A stretch of DNA of 64,000 nucleotides from Microbacterium natoriense (GCF_030816295.1 NZ_JAUSXV010000001.1:3162001-3226000); one strand, 5' to 3'; positions 9,250-18,980 are shown, counted from the first letter of the stretch. Notes: generated by a model not told the origin, from the letters alone. Numbers and translations: made by a program.

Positions 9250-10451
9250 CTGGTGACTTTACCCCGGTCGACTGCGGGGATCGTGCGCGCGAAGGCCAGA
9301 AGAACCCCGCACGCGATGAGCACGGCGAGCAGCGCGGTACCGCCCTGTGACATGAACGGCAGGGGCACGCCCATGACGGGGAAGAGACCGATCACGACGC
9401 CCACGTTGAAGATGGCCTGCCCGACGATCCAGACCGTGATGCCGCCGGCGGCCACACGGATGAACGGATCGTTCGTCTTGCGGATGATGTGGAAGACGCC
9501 GATCGCGAAGGTCGCGAACAGCGCGAGCACGACCAGGCATCCTATGAGACCCAGCTCCTCGCCGACGATGGCGAAGATGAAGTCGTTCCCCGCTGCGGGC
9601 AGCCAGCCGTACTTCTCCTGAGAGTTGCCCAGTCCGACCCCGAAGATCCCACCGGTCGCCATGCCCCACATTCCGTGGATCGACTGGTAGCAGTTCCTCT
9701 CGTAATCGCTCATGTCCGAGCAGACAGCGGTGATGCGGCGCATGCGGTCTTCGCTGGTCAGCGCGAGCGCGAGCACCGAGAGCACGCCCAGGATCACCGG
9801 GATGATGAACAGTCGCAGCTTGACGCCGGAGAAGAACAGGCAACCCAGCATGATCAGGACGAGCACCATCGAGGTGCCGAGATCCTTGCCCGCAAGCACC
9901 GTTCCGATGGCCAGCGCCGAGACGGGCACGACCGGGATGAACACCTGGTGCCAGGTGCCGAGCATCGTCTGCTTGCGCATCAGCACGTAGCCGATCCAGA
10001 CCGCCAGGGCGAGCTTGAGGAACTCGGATGGCTGCAGCGTGAAGCCCGCCACCTTGATCCAGTTGCGGTTTCCGGCGTCTTCGATGCCGAGCGGCGTGAA
10101 GACGAGCATCTGCAGCGCCACGGCCCCGAACAGGGCCGGCCACGCCATCTTCTTCAAGAAGGCGATCGGAAGACGAGAGATCACGAACATGAGCGGGATG
10201 CCGAGCACGGCGAAGATGCCCTGCCGCAATGCGCCGTCCATCGGATTGGCGCCCTTGGACACGGCATCCGCACTCGTCGCGGACAGCACCATGACGAGAC
10301 CGAAGATCGTCAGCAGCAGGGCCGTCGACGCGATCATCAGGAACTCGGTCGACACCGGCGTGAACCGCCGGCCGAGCGAGACACGTGCGGCGAATCCTCG
10401 CGACTCGGCGCGAGGAGGATCAGTGCGCGGGGTTCGGGCCACCTGCGTCAT
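9246..10451 (-). CDS. ftsW: Division-specific SEDS glycosyltransferase FtsW
   Basis: A SEDS-family polytopic membrane glycosyltransferase that polymerises lipid II at the septum together with FtsI. From ATG 10451 it has 401 residues, about 45 of them before the first membrane segment, with around ten hydrophobic helices. The C-terminal SEDS block VIGLFPVMGVPLPFMSQGG is intact. The open frame extends upstream, but that part is another frame of murD. The chosen ATG overlaps the murD end by 32 bp. Confidence 0.95.
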   Translation of the reverse strand: MTQVARTPRTDPPRAESRGFAARVSLGRRFTPVSTEFLMIASTALLLTIFGLVMVLSATSADAVSKGANPMDGALRQGIFAVLGIPLMFVISRLPIAFLKKMAWPALFGAVALQMLVFTPLGIEDAGNRNWIKVAGFTLQPSEFLKLALAVWIGYVLMRKQTMLGTWHQVFIPVVPVSALAIGTVLAGKDLGTSMVLVLIMLGCLFFSGVKLRLFIIPVILGVLSVLALALTSEDRMRRITAVCSDMSDYERNCYQSIHGMWGMATGGIFGVGLGNSQEKYGWLPAAGNDFIFAIVGEELGLIGCLVVLALFATFAIGVFHIIRKTNDPFIRVAAGGITVWIVGQAIFNVGVVIGLFPVMGVPLPFMSQGGTALLAVLIACGVLLAFARTIPAVDRGKVTR

Positions 10452-11958
10452 CGGCGCTCCCCCGGTCGATCCATTCCCGCACCGCTTCGGCGAAGCGGCG
10501 GCCACGATCCGCGTAACCGGAGAACTGGTCGAAGGACGCTGCGGCCGGGGCCAGCAGAACCGTCCCCTCGTCGCCAGCGACCCCCGCCGCGATCTCCACG
10601 ACACGGTTCATGACCTGACCAGTCTCGCCAGCATCCACCTCGAAGACCGGCACCACGGGCGCGTGTCGTCGGAATGCCGCGACCACGGCTTCGCGTTCGA
10701 CGCCGATCACGACCGCCGCGCGGGCCGTGCTCCCGACATCGGCGACCAGGTCGGCGATGTCGACGCCCTTGAGATCTCCGCCGACGACCCAGACGGCGCC
10801 GGGATACGCGCGCAGCGAAGACGCCGCCGCGTGGGGGTTCGTCGCCTTCGAGTCGTCGACCCAGGTGACGCCGGCATGCCGGGCCACGACCTGGATGCGG
10901 TGCGCGTCGAGCGTGAACTTCTGCAGGGCCGCGTGGATGGCCTCCGGTTCGACTCCGAGCGAACGCGCGAGAGCACTGGCGGCGAGGATGTTCTGCACGA
11001 TGTGCGGGGCCGACAGCCCTGCTTCCTCGAGATCACGGAGCGTGGTGAGCTCCAGCGCGCTCCGAGCACGGTCGTCGAGGAACGCTCGGTCGACGACCAG
11101 CCCTTCGACGACGCCGATGTCGCTGGGGCCGGGGATTCCGAGGTCGAAGCCGATCGCCCTGGCGCCGTCGATCACATCGGCATCCTCGACCATGCGTCGC
11201 GTAGCTTCGTCGGCCTTGTTGTAGACGCAGGCGACCTTCGTGTTGCGGTAGACGAACGACTTCGCCTCGCGGTAGGCCTCTGCGCTTCCGTGCCAGACGA
11301 GGTGATCGTCGGCGAGGTTGAGGCACACCGAGGCGTACGGGATCAGCTCACCCTCGGGGAGAGACTGGCCGATGTACCAGAGCTGGTGGCTCGAGAGCTC
11401 CACCACCAGGACGTCGAAGCCTGCGGGGTCGCGCACCGCGTCGAGCACCGGAACGCCGATGTTGCCGCACGGCGCGGCGCGCAGCCCGCCCTCGACGAGC
11501 AGCGACGCCGTGAGCTGGGTCGTGGTCGTCTTGCCGTTCGTGCCGGTGATGAGCACCCACTCCGCGGGGGTGCCGTCTGCGCGCGTGACCTTGTCCCGCA
11601 CGCGCCAGGCGAGCTCGACGTCGCCCCAGATCGCGGTGCCGCGCTCTTGCGCCCACCGGATCACGGGGTGCGCGGGCGAGAATCCCGGCGAGGCGATCAC
11701 GACCTCGGGGTCGAAGTCGACGAGAGCCTGGGGCACGCTGGAGAGAGAGCCGAGCTCGAGTTCCGCACCGATCACGGGCAGCAGCCGGGCGTACTCCTCC
11801 TCTGCCGACTCGGTGAGCACCAGGACGGCGGCACCCAGTTCGGCGAGAGTGTCGGCGACCGAGAATCCGGTCATCGACAGCCCGAGCACGGCCACGCGAA
11901 GGCCCGACCAGTCGGAGTTCCAGCTCGTGAGCGACGCGAGACGCGGCTCAGCTGACAC
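10420..11958 (-). CDS. murD: UDP-N-acetylmuramoyl-L-alanine--D-glutamate ligase
   Basis: A cytoplasmic Mur ligase that adds D-Glu to UDP-MurNAc-L-Ala. It has 512 residues, somewhat longer than the roughly 440-residue E. coli enzyme. The ATP loop GTNGKTT is at 139-145, and WVDDSKATNPHAA is the typical C-terminal Mur ligase signature. It starts at GTG 11958, overlapping the mraY stop by 11 bp. Its end overlaps the ftsW start by 32 bp. Confidence 0.96.
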   Translation of the reverse strand: MSAEPRLASLTSWNSDWSGLRVAVLGLSMTGFSVADTLAELGAAVLVLTESAEEEYARLLPVIGAELELGSLSSVPQALVDFDPEVVIASPGFSPAHPVIRWAQERGTAIWGDVELAWRVRDKVTRADGTPAEWVLITGTNGKTTTTQLTASLLVEGGLRAAPCGNIGVPVLDAVRDPAGFDVLVVELSSHQLWYIGQSLPEGELIPYASVCLNLADDHLVWHGSAEAYREAKSFVYRNTKVACVYNKADEATRRMVEDADVIDGARAIGFDLGIPGPSDIGVVEGLVVDRAFLDDRARSALELTTLRDLEEAGLSAPHIVQNILAASALARSLGVEPEAIHAALQKFTLDAHRIQVVARHAGVTWVDDSKATNPHAAASSLRAYPGAVWVVGGDLKGVDIADLVADVGSTARAAVVIGVEREAVVAAFRRHAPVVPVFEVDAGETGQVMNRVVEIAAGVAGDEGTVLLAPAAASFDQFSGYADRGRRFAEAVREWIDRGSADDAGGPNPAH

Positions 11959-13060
11959 GGGTGAGCCACTCGACGTAGAAGAGCCCGACCGCCGAGACCG
12001 CGAGGAGTCCGGCGATGATCCACAGGCGCACGACGATCGTGACCTCCGACCAGCCGCGCATCTCGAGGTGGTGATGGAAGGGGCTCATCAGGAACAGCCT
12101 CTTGCCGCGCGTGATCTTGAAGTACGCGCGCTGGAGGATCACGGAGCCCGAGGAGAGGACGAACACTCCCGCGATCACGAAGAGCAGCAGCTCGGTGCGG
12201 GTGAGGATCGCGAGCGCCGTGATGACCCCGCCGATCGACATCGAGCCGACGTCGCCCATGAAGACCTTCGCCTTCGGCGCGTTCCACCAGAGGAAGCCGA
12301 TGAGGCTGGCCGCGAAGGCCGCAGCGATCACGGAGAGATCCAGCGGATCCCGCACCTCGTAGCATCCGCCGATCGCCGCCTTCTCGATCGACTCCCCCAC
12401 GCACGACTGCTGGAACTGACGGAACGCGATCAGGCCGTAGGACGTGACCACGAGGATGCCGGCGCCTGCGGCCAGGCCGTCGAGGCCGTCCGTGAGGTTC
12501 ACGCTGTTCGACGTGGCGACGCCGATGACCGAGATCCAGACCAGGTAGAGGATCCAGCCGCCGATCACGCCGAAGACGAACAGGTTCAGCCACGGGATGT
12601 CGCGGAAGAGCGAGACGGCGCCGGATGCCGGGGTCTGCCCTGACCGGTTCGGGAAGTTCAGAGCCACGATGCCGAAGGGGACCATCACGAGCAGCTGTCC
12701 GATGATCTTGCGCCAGCCGGAGAGGCCGAGACTGCGCTGGCTGCGCACCTTCATGTAGTCGTCGATGAAGCCGACCGCGCCGAATCCGATCATGACCCAG
12801 ATCAGCAGCAGGGCGGAAAGCGAGGGCACACCGCCGCCGACGAACACGCCGGTGAAGTAGCCCACCAGCGTGCCGAGGATGAAGATCACCCCGCCCATCG
12901 TGGGGGTCCCCCGCTTGGCCTCGTGGCTGGGGTTCTCGATCGCCTCGGGGGTGCGGATGACCTGTCCCCAGCCCCACGTGCGGAACAGCCGCAGGAAGAC
13001 GGGGGTCAGGAAGAGAGTGAAGGCGAGCGAGATGGCCGCCGCCATGATGAGGGACCTCAC
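11948..13060 (-). CDS. mraY: Phospho-N-acetylmuramoyl-pentapeptide transferase
   Basis: An integral membrane enzyme that makes lipid I from UDP-MurNAc-pentapeptide and undecaprenyl phosphate. From GTG 13060 it has 370 residues and about ten membrane segments. Conserved blocks include KRGTPTMGG, GFIDDYMKV (catalytic Asp pair), NLTDGLDGLAAG and MGDVGSMSIGG. The GTG overlaps the murF stop by 4 bp (GTGA). An upstream extension of the frame is a shadow of murF. Confidence 0.96.
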   Translation of the reverse strand: MRSLIMAAAISLAFTLFLTPVFLRLFRTWGWGQVIRTPEAIENPSHEAKRGTPTMGGVIFILGTLVGYFTGVFVGGGVPSLSALLLIWVMIGFGAVGFIDDYMKVRSQRSLGLSGWRKIIGQLLVMVPFGIVALNFPNRSGQTPASGAVSLFRDIPWLNLFVFGVIGGWILYLVWISVIGVATSNSVNLTDGLDGLAAGAGILVVTSYGLIAFRQFQQSCVGESIEKAAIGGCYEVRDPLDLSVIAAAFAASLIGFLWWNAPKAKVFMGDVGSMSIGGVITALAILTRTELLLFVIAGVFVLSSGSVILQRAYFKITRGKRLFLMSPFHHHLEMRGWSEVTIVVRLWIIAGLLAVSAVGLFYVEWLTRVS

Positions 13061-14469
13061 GAGAACAATTCTCCCAGACGATCGCCGAGATGCCGGAGGC
13101 CTACGGAGTTGGATGACTTCACGAGCACTCGATCCCCGTCGCGGAGCTCGGTGCGCAGGTATTCGAAGGCGCTGTCCTGATCGGGGAAGTGCACGGCCTC
13201 GCTGTCCCACGAGCCTTCGCCGATCGCAGAGATGTAGAGCCTGCGCGCCTCAGGGCCGACGACCACGATGCGCTGGATGTTCAGCCGCACCGCGAGCAGG
13301 CCGATGCGATCGTGCTCCTCTCCCGCGGTCTCGCCGAGCTCGCTCATGGCGCCGAGGACCGCGACCGTGCGCTCACCGGGGCCTGTGATCTGCGCGAGCG
13401 TACGCAGGGCGGCGGCCATCGAATCGGGGCTGGCGTTGTACGCGTCGTTGATGATGCGCACGCGGTCGCTGCCCATCGGCTGCATGCGCCAGCGCTCGGC
13501 GATCTCGAGGGTCTCGAGACGGGCGATGGCGTCTGATGCTGCGACGCCGAGCACTCCGGCCGCCGCGATCGCGGCCATCGCGTTGTTGACGTGGTGAGCG
13601 CCGAGCACACGCAGGTGCAGCGGCATCCGCTCACCCGCCGCCTCGATCTCGCAGGTGGTGCCGGATGCCGTCACGACCAGGTCGTGCGCGCGCACGTCGG
13701 CCGCAGCCGATTGCCCGAAGCCGACCACGCTCATGCCGCGCGATTCCGCGAGCTCGCGCATCGCCGCGACGCGGGGGTCGTCGATGTTGAGCACGGCCGT
13801 GCCGTCGGGACGCGCTGCAGCGACCAGCTCGGACTTCGCCTTCGCGGTCTCCTCGATGCCGCCGAAGCCGCCCGCGTGGGCCATGCCGACCATCAGCACG
13901 ACGGCGACGTCGGGTTCGACGAGACCGGCCAGATGAGCGATGCTGCCCGGCGCCGCGGCGCCGAACTCGCTGACGAGGAACCGCGTTCCGTACGTGACGC
14001 GCAGCATCGTCACGGGAGCGCCGATCTCGTTGTTGTACGAGTTGATCGGCGAGACGGTCTCGCCCTCGTCGGCGAGGATGCGGGCGAGGAAGTTCTTGGT
14101 CGTGGTCTTGCCGTTGGAGCCGGTGATCCCCACGATCTTGAGGTTCCCCGCCGCGCGCACGCGCGCGACGACTTCGCGAGCGAGCGCCGCGAGGGCTGCC
14201 ACGACGTCGGCGACGACGATCTGCGAGACCTCTTCGTCGACCGGACGCTCGACGATCGCGAGTGCGGCGCCGGCGGCGACCGCATTCCCGACGAATCGGT
14301 GGCCGTCGGTCTCCGCCCCTGGCTTGGCGACGAAGATCGCCCCCTCTGCCATCGTGCGGGAATCGGTGTCGACGACGCCGTCCACGACGGTGTCCGCCGT
14401 GTCGGGGTCGACGAGGCGCAGTTCACCGCCGATGATGGCGGCGATCTCAGCGAGCGACAGGGCGATCAT
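13057..14469 (-). CDS. murF: UDP-N-acetylmuramoyl-tripeptide--D-alanyl-D-alanine ligase
   Basis: This ligase adds the D-Ala-D-Ala dipeptide to UDP-MurNAc-tripeptide. It has 470 residues. The ATP loop GSNGKTT is at 117-123, and NDAYNASPDSM is the MurF-typical C-terminal motif. It follows ftsI by 27 bp. The gene expected between ftsI and murF in most actinobacteria, murE, is not here, so the enzyme that adds residue 3 must be encoded elsewhere. Confidence 0.96.
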   Translation of the reverse strand: MIALSLAEIAAIIGGELRLVDPDTADTVVDGVVDTDSRTMAEGAIFVAKPGAETDGHRFVGNAVAAGAALAIVERPVDEEVSQIVVADVVAALAALAREVVARVRAAGNLKIVGITGSNGKTTTKNFLARILADEGETVSPINSYNNEIGAPVTMLRVTYGTRFLVSEFGAAAPGSIAHLAGLVEPDVAVVLMVGMAHAGGFGGIEETAKAKSELVAAARPDGTAVLNIDDPRVAAMRELAESRGMSVVGFGQSAAADVRAHDLVVTASGTTCEIEAAGERMPLHLRVLGAHHVNNAMAAIAAAGVLGVAASDAIARLETLEIAERWRMQPMGSDRVRIINDAYNASPDSMAAALRTLAQITGPGERTVAVLGAMSELGETAGEEHDRIGLLAVRLNIQRIVVVGPEARRLYISAIGEGSWDSEAVHFPDQDSAFEYLRTELRDGDRVLVKSSNSVGLRHLGDRLGELFS

Positions 14470-14496
14470 GACATCTCCATGCGCGGCATATGCCGG

Positions 14497-16275
14497 CTAT
14501 TCGAACTTGGGAAGCAGCGCGTCCATCGGGACGGTCGAGGGCATCACGCGGTAGGTCTTCATGACCTGCGTCATCGCCTTCTGGAAGGCGGATGCCGTCG
14601 CAGCCGATGATGTGATTCTAGTCGGCTGGTCGAGAGTGACGATCACGACGTACTGCGGATCGTCGACCGGCGCGAAGCCCACCATGCTCGTGTAGTACAC
14701 GCCGGCCTTGTACCCGCCGTTGCCGTCGGGGATCTGCGCGGTACCCGTCTTGCTCGTGACGCGGTAGCCAGGAACCTTGATGCGCTCTGCGTTTCCACCT
14801 TGCACCGCGACGTTCTCGAGCATGCGCGTCAACTCGGCCGCGGTCTCGGGCTTGATGATCTGCTTCTTCTCGGGATCCGCGGCCTTGTGCACGGTGCCGT
14901 CGGCGTCTGTGCACGACTCGATCAGTGACAGGCCGATCTTCTCCCCGCCGTTGGCGATGGCCTGATAGGCACCGGCGACCTGCGGGGCGGTGACGGTGAA
15001 GTGCTGGCCGAATGTCGTCGTGTACAGAGACTGGTTGTCCCATTCGCTCGTCGGATGCAGCTCTCCGTTCGTCTCGCTCGGGAACCCGACGGTCTGCGTG
15101 CCGACGCCGAAACGCTGCAGGTAGTCGAAGCGGACGTCGGGGCTGACCATCGTGCCGAACTTCGACAGTGCGACGTTGGACGAGTCGATCAGCGCTCCGG
15201 CCAGCGTGTAGTTGTACGTCGGGTGCACGAAGGCGTCGTTGATCACAGCGCCGTTCGGGAAGTGCTCCTTCGACGAGGCCGACACCGTCGGGCTGGTCGG
15301 GGTGACTCCGGCGTTCTCCATGATGGCGGCGGCCGTCACGGGCTTGAACGTGGAACCGGGCTCGAAGGCGTAGGTGAAGAGCTTGCTGTACCAGCTGCTC
15401 GGCGACGAGCCGTTGAGGTTGTTGGGGTCGACCGTGGGCCACTCGGCTGCGGCGCGGATCTTGCCGGTCTTGACCTCCACGACCGTGACGGTGCCGCCCT
15501 GAGCACCCTGGGCCTGAGCTTCCTCCGCGATCATCTGCTGCATGTACCAGTTGAGGTCGCTGTTGATGGTCAGCTGCACGGAGCCGCCGTTCACGGCATC
15601 CGTCCGCTGCTCGCTGCCCGGGATCACGACGTCGTTCGTGCCCTTGCGGTAGGTCTCCTCGCCGTTCGTCGGCGCGAGGCACTGCGTCTCCATCTGCTCG
15701 ATGCCCGCCTGAGCCTCGCCCGAGCCGTTGAGGAATCCGATCACGTTGCCGGCCACGGCGCCGTTCGGGTACACCCGGGTCTCGCGCGAGTCGTGATGCA
15801 GATAGGCGAGCTTCAGGTTCTTCAGTTCGGTGTACTGCTTCGCATTGAGCCCCTTGGCGAGCTGGTACCACTGCGTGTCCGGGTTCTCCGCGCGTGCAGC
15901 CTCCACGCCGCTTCGCAGCTCGTCCGCGTTCAAGCCCATGATCTCGGCGATCTTCGTGGAAGCCTCTGCCCAGGGGAGTTTGGGCGGGTTCTCCTCGTCG
16001 GTCTCGACGGCGTTCATCGCCTTCGGGTCCATGTTCCAGTCGTAGACGGTCACGCTCTCGGCGAGCACTGTCCCGTTCGCGTCGACGATCGAGCCGCGCT
16101 GCCCCGGGATCGTCGTCTTGTCGCCGAGATACTGCAGCGATTGCGCCACGTGCTCATCCGCGCTCACGACCTGGATGTCGACGAGGCGCACGATGAACGC
16201 GCCCAGGATCGAGAGGATCACGGCGAGGGCGACGACGGTGCGTCGCCGGGGACTCCGGGTTGCTCGTGTCGTCAT
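14497..16275 (-). CDS. ftsI: Division transpeptidase FtsI (class B PBP)
   Basis: A septal D,D-transpeptidase anchored by one N-terminal membrane segment (about residues 13-33). From ATG 16275 it has 592 residues. The penicillin-binding motifs are intact: STFK at 308-311, SSN at 365-367 and KTG at 509-511. The dimerisation region GQRGSIVDANG lies at about 58-68. The open frame runs on upstream as a shadow of the ftsL-like gene, so the internal ATG was chosen. It should pair with FtsW. Confidence 0.95.
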   Translation of the reverse strand: MTTRATRSPRRRTVVALAVILSILGAFIVRLVDIQVVSADEHVAQSLQYLGDKTTIPGQRGSIVDANGTVLAESVTVYDWNMDPKAMNAVETDEENPPKLPWAEASTKIAEIMGLNADELRSGVEAARAENPDTQWYQLAKGLNAKQYTELKNLKLAYLHHDSRETRVYPNGAVAGNVIGFLNGSGEAQAGIEQMETQCLAPTNGEETYRKGTNDVVIPGSEQRTDAVNGGSVQLTINSDLNWYMQQMIAEEAQAQGAQGGTVTVVEVKTGKIRAAAEWPTVDPNNLNGSSPSSWYSKLFTYAFEPGSTFKPVTAAAIMENAGVTPTSPTVSASSKEHFPNGAVINDAFVHPTYNYTLAGALIDSSNVALSKFGTMVSPDVRFDYLQRFGVGTQTVGFPSETNGELHPTSEWDNQSLYTTTFGQHFTVTAPQVAGAYQAIANGGEKIGLSLIESCTDADGTVHKAADPEKKQIIKPETAAELTRMLENVAVQGGNAERIKVPGYRVTSKTGTAQIPDGNGGYKAGVYYTSMVGFAPVDDPQYVVIVTLDQPTRITSSAATASAFQKAMTQVMKTYRVMPSTVPMDALLPKFE

Positions 16276-16310
16276 GGGTTCTCTCCGTCGGTTCTCTCTT
16301 GTGCGCGTCG

Positions 16311-16880
16311 TCAGCGTGTCTCGGGGCTCGGCAGGCCGTCGGTGATCGCCGGCGGAAGCTGCTCGGTCTCGGTCACGGCATCGTCGGTGACCGGTCCGTC
16401 GTTCGCGTCCGCCTGCGCGGGCGGGACGAGCAGCGAGTTGCTGACGGCGCCCGCGCCGTTGGGGTTGACCGTGGAATCCCACCCTGCGCCGGTGCCGGTG
16501 CCGAACACGGCTCCGTCGCTGAGCCGCAGGTACGCCGGTGAACCGGCGACGACCATGCCCAGCGCCGCGGCGCTGGTGGCCAGCGCCTGCGGAGAGCTGA
16601 GCCCCGTGAGCTCCTCCTGCAGGGCGTCTGTTCGAAGATCCAGCGTCCGCTGCTCGGAGTTCAGCGAGGCGAGCGTGTAGGAATCCTGCGTGATCGCGAG
16701 CGACAGCCCGATCTGCGCGGCGCCGATGGCCATGGCCCCGCCCAGGGCGACCAGGGCGTAGGCGAGCTTCGGCTTGCGCCGGGCGGTGGTCTTCGGCAGC
16801 GGCGTCAGATTCGGGCGCGGTGCTCGGGCGGGTGCGTCTGGCGCGACGACCGGCTTGCGTGCGGTGGCGTTCAGGCTCAT
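16311..16880 (-). CDS. FtsL-like septum-formation protein
   Basis: A 189-residue bitopic protein. A basic proline-rich cytoplasmic N-terminus (1-38) is followed by one membrane helix (about 40-62, [15 protein letters not shown]). A short coiled coil (about 68-95, [19 protein letters not shown]) and a low-complexity extracytoplasmic tail come next. Sequence identity to FtsL is weak, as usual for this family. Size, topology and position between rsmH and ftsI support the call. Its ATG overlaps the rsmH stop by 4 bp (ATGA). Confidence 0.8.
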   Translation of the reverse strand: MSLNATARKPVVAPDAPARAPRPNLTPLPKTTARRKPKLAYALVALGGAMAIGAAQIGLSLAITQDSYTLASLNSEQRTLDLRTDALQEELTGLSSPQALATSAAALGMVVAGSPAYLRLSDGAVFGTGTGAGWDSTVNPNGAGAVSNSLLVPPAQADANDGPVTDDAVTETEQLPPAITDGLPSPETR

Positions 16881-17815
16881 GTGTTCTCTCGCACCTTCTC
16901 TGCCGCCCGCAACCGCACGGGGATCGCCCGTGGGTTTCGAGCACGTTCCTCATCGTCGGCGAGTTCGGCGCCGCGGGTGATGATCTTGAATTTCGGTGCG
17001 TGCTCGGGAAGCTCGACGGGCAGCCCCTTCGGCGCGGTCGACGCGGCGCCCGCGGCGAAGGCCTGCTTGACCAGGCGGTCCTCCAGCGACTGATAGGACA
17101 TCACGACGATGCGTCCGCCGACGGCCAGAGCATCCATCGCGGCGGGGATCGCGTCGGCGAGCACGTTGAGCTCGGCGTTGACTTCGATCCGCAGCGCCTG
17201 GAACACGCGCTTGGCCGGGTGGCCCGCACGCTGTGCCGCGGCAGGCGTCGCCGCGATGAGGATGTCGACGAGCTCGCCGGAGCGTGTGATCGGCTTCTTC
17301 TGCCGGGCGTCGATGATGAAGCGCGCGTATCGGCCGGCCAGCTTCTCCTCGCCGTACCGTTCGAAGATGCGGCGGAGGTTGCCCTCGTTGTACGTCGCGA
17401 CGACCTCGGCTGCGGTGATGCCCGTGGTCTGATCCATCCGCATGTCGAGCGGGGCGTCCTTTGAGTACGCGAATCCGCGCTCGGCCTCGTCGAGCTGCAG
17501 CGAGGAGACGCCGAGGTCGAAGAGGATGCCGGACGCGCCCTGAGCGTGCAGGCCGATCTCGTCGTACACGGTGTGCACGAGCGTCATCCGGTCCTTGAAG
17601 CGGGCGAGCCGCTCCCCCGCGATGCGCAGCGCGTCGGTGTCGCGGTCGAGTCCGACCAGGCGGATGTTCGGGAAGCGCTCGAGCAGTGCCTCGGAGTGGC
17701 CGCCCATCCCGAGGGTGGCGTCGACGAGCACCGCGCCGTCCGCCTGGAGGGCGGGAGCGAGCAGCTCGACGCAACGTTCGAGCAGGACGGGGGTGTGGAT
17801 GTCTCGGAGGTTCAT
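16877..17815 (-). CDS. rsmH: 16S rRNA (cytosine(1402)-N(4))-methyltransferase
   Basis: A SAM-dependent enzyme that methylates N4 of C1402 in the 16S rRNA decoding centre. It has 312 residues. The SAM motif [15 protein letters not shown] (about 31-45), the [12 protein letters not shown] block and the C-terminal [16 protein letters not shown] block are conserved. It is the second gene of the dcw cluster, after mraZ, and overlaps the ftsL-like gene by 4 bp. Confidence 0.97.
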   Translation of the reverse strand: MNLRDIHTPVLLERCVELLAPALQADGAVLVDATLGMGGHSEALLERFPNIRLVGLDRDTDALRIAGERLARFKDRMTLVHTVYDEIGLHAQGASGILFDLGVSSLQLDEAERGFAYSKDAPLDMRMDQTTGITAAEVVATYNEGNLRRIFERYGEEKLAGRYARFIIDARQKKPITRSGELVDILIAATPAAAQRAGHPAKRVFQALRIEVNAELNVLADAIPAAMDALAVGGRIVVMSYQSLEDRLVKQAFAAGAASTAPKGLPVELPEHAPKFKIITRGAELADDEERARNPRAIPVRLRAAEKVRENT

Positions 17816-17917
17816 GATCTTTCTCGGGTTGACCTTCGGCTCTGATCCCCCTCCGCTTCTCGACCCGGCACCGGGGAAGTGTGTCGGGGCGGGAGCGGCG
17901 GGGCATCACAGCCGTGG

Positions 17918-18349
17918 TCAGAAGAGTCCCGGAATCACCTCCTGCTCGAGGTCGGAGTAGGTCTCCTCACCGGCGGCGAGGTAGGCGTTCCAGCTCTCGG
18001 CATCCCAGATCTCAGCGTGGGCGCCGACTCCGGTGACGATGAGCTCCTTCTGAAGCCCCGCGTACTGACGCAGGTGCTGCGGGATGGTGATGCGGTTCTG
18101 GTTGTCGGGCATCTCCGCGCTTGCACCGGAGAGGAACAGGCGCATGAAGTCGCGCGCCTGCTTGTTCGCGAGCGGCGCCTGACGGATCCGCTCGTGCATG
18201 GACTCGAACTCGGCCGTGCTGAAGACGTAGAGGCAGCGCTCCTGCCCTCGGGTGACGACGATGCCGCCGCCGAGGTCTTCGCGGAACTTCGCGGGAAGGA
18301 TGACCCGTCCCTTGTCGTCCAGCTTCGGAGAATGCGTTCCCAGCAACAT
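17918..18349 (-). CDS. mraZ: Transcriptional regulator MraZ
   Basis: A 143-residue protein with two AbrB-like SpoVT domains (about 5-50 and 80-125). Each carries the family core, [12 protein letters not shown] and [13 protein letters not shown]. MraZ forms ring oligomers that bind direct repeats in the promoter of the dcw operon and control it. Three such repeats lie 41-66 bp upstream at 18390-18415. It starts the division cluster, with a 102-bp gap before rsmH. Confidence 0.96.
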   Translation of the reverse strand: MLLGTHSPKLDDKGRVILPAKFREDLGGGIVVTRGQERCLYVFSTAEFESMHERIRQAPLANKQARDFMRLFLSGASAEMPDNQNRITIPQHLRQYAGLQKELIVTGVGAHAEIWDAESWNAYLAAGEETYSDLEQEVIPGLF

Positions 18350-18389
18350 CAGCCATCACCCCCTCTGCGTCCGGCCAACTCGAGGTGCG

Positions 18390-18415
18390 CCCCACTTTAC
18401 TCCACTTCCCTCCAC
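18390..18415 (-). promoter_or_regulatory. MraZ-box: three direct repeats upstream of mraZ
   Basis: On the minus strand GTGGAG, GTGGAG and GTGGGG recur with an exact 10-bp period (18415-18410, 18405-18400, 18395-18390). Known MraZ operators are three or four TGGGN-type repeats with 10-bp spacing just upstream of mraZ. This predicts autoregulation of the cluster. Confidence 0.75.
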
Positions 18416-18487
18416 ATTCCTACGCTCTTTCTGGGAAATACCAGCACTTTCGATTCTGCGCATGCTCGAATTCCGCGTGATTACGCG

Positions 18488-18535
18488 GTGGAGAGGAGTG
18501 GAGGGCCAGTGGAGGAAAGGGGGAGCTGTGTGGAG
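18488..18535 (+). repeat. Second GTGGAG repeat array, opposite orientation
   Basis: GTGGAG recurs on the plus strand at 18488, 18498, 18509 and 18530, a spacing of 10, 11 and 21 bp, close to whole helical turns. It is the same word as the MraZ-box but inverted and about 75 bp further upstream. No gene starts here in that orientation. It could be an auxiliary MraZ-binding array or chance in a G-rich stretch. Confidence 0.4.
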
Positions 18536-18550
18536 CCCGGACGGCGGACA

Positions 18551-18583
18551 GCAAAAAGGCCCGGATGCTCAGCATCCGGGCCT
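18551..18583 (-). terminator. Rho-independent terminator after the DUF3040 gene
   Basis: A 13-bp perfect inverted repeat, AGGCCCGGATGCT / AGCATCCGGGCCT around a single C (18557-18583), is followed on the minus strand by TTTTT. It separates the DUF3040 gene from the mraZ promoter region. Confidence 0.85.
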
Positions 18584-18599
18584 GTGAAGTGTGGAGAGG

Positions 18600-18980
18600 T
18601 CAGTGACCGTCTTGGCGGCGATCCCATCGGTCGTTCATGCGATCCATGAACGACGCGGAACTCTGCTGCTGCGGCTTCTTCTTGACGCCGTCACGGGGAG
18701 CGGCCGGCGTCGGACGGCGCACAGGAGTGACCGCCAGCATCACTCCACCGAGCATGGCGGCGAACGCGACGACGCCGATGATGATGCCCCAGACGTCGCC
18801 CACGATGACTCCGGCGATCAGACCGCCGATCCCGACGAGGAGCAACAGGGCTCCGTACACGAGATTGCGGTAGCTCAGAGCGCGGTCGCCGCTGGGCGCG
18901 CTCACGACGTCGGCGTCGTTGTGGAGGAGATGGCGTTCCATCTCGTCGAGCAGACGCTGCTCCTGTTCGGAGAGTGGCAT
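18600..18980 (-). CDS. DUF3040 membrane protein
   Basis: A 126-residue protein whose N-terminus MPLSEQEQRLLDEMERHL is the signature of the actinobacterial DUF3040 family. Two hydrophobic helices follow (about 42-60 and 64-83), then a basic Gln-rich tail. It lies just upstream of mraZ, the position of Rv2169c in M. tuberculosis. Function is unknown. Conservation next to the division cluster suggests an envelope role. It has a GAGGGGG ribosome site and its own terminator. Confidence 0.88.
   Translation of the reverse strand: MPLSEQEQRLLDEMERHLLHNDADVVSAPSGDRALSYRNLVYGALLLLVGIGGLIAGVIVGDVWGIIIGVVAFAAMLGGVMLAVTPVRRPTPAAPRDGVKKKPQQQSSASFMDRMNDRWDRRQDGH

Noticed and set aside
16276..16953. N-terminal extension of FtsI in the same frame
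   Set aside because: It is a shadow frame of the ftsL-like gene. The true protein starts just before the membrane helix at ATG 16275.
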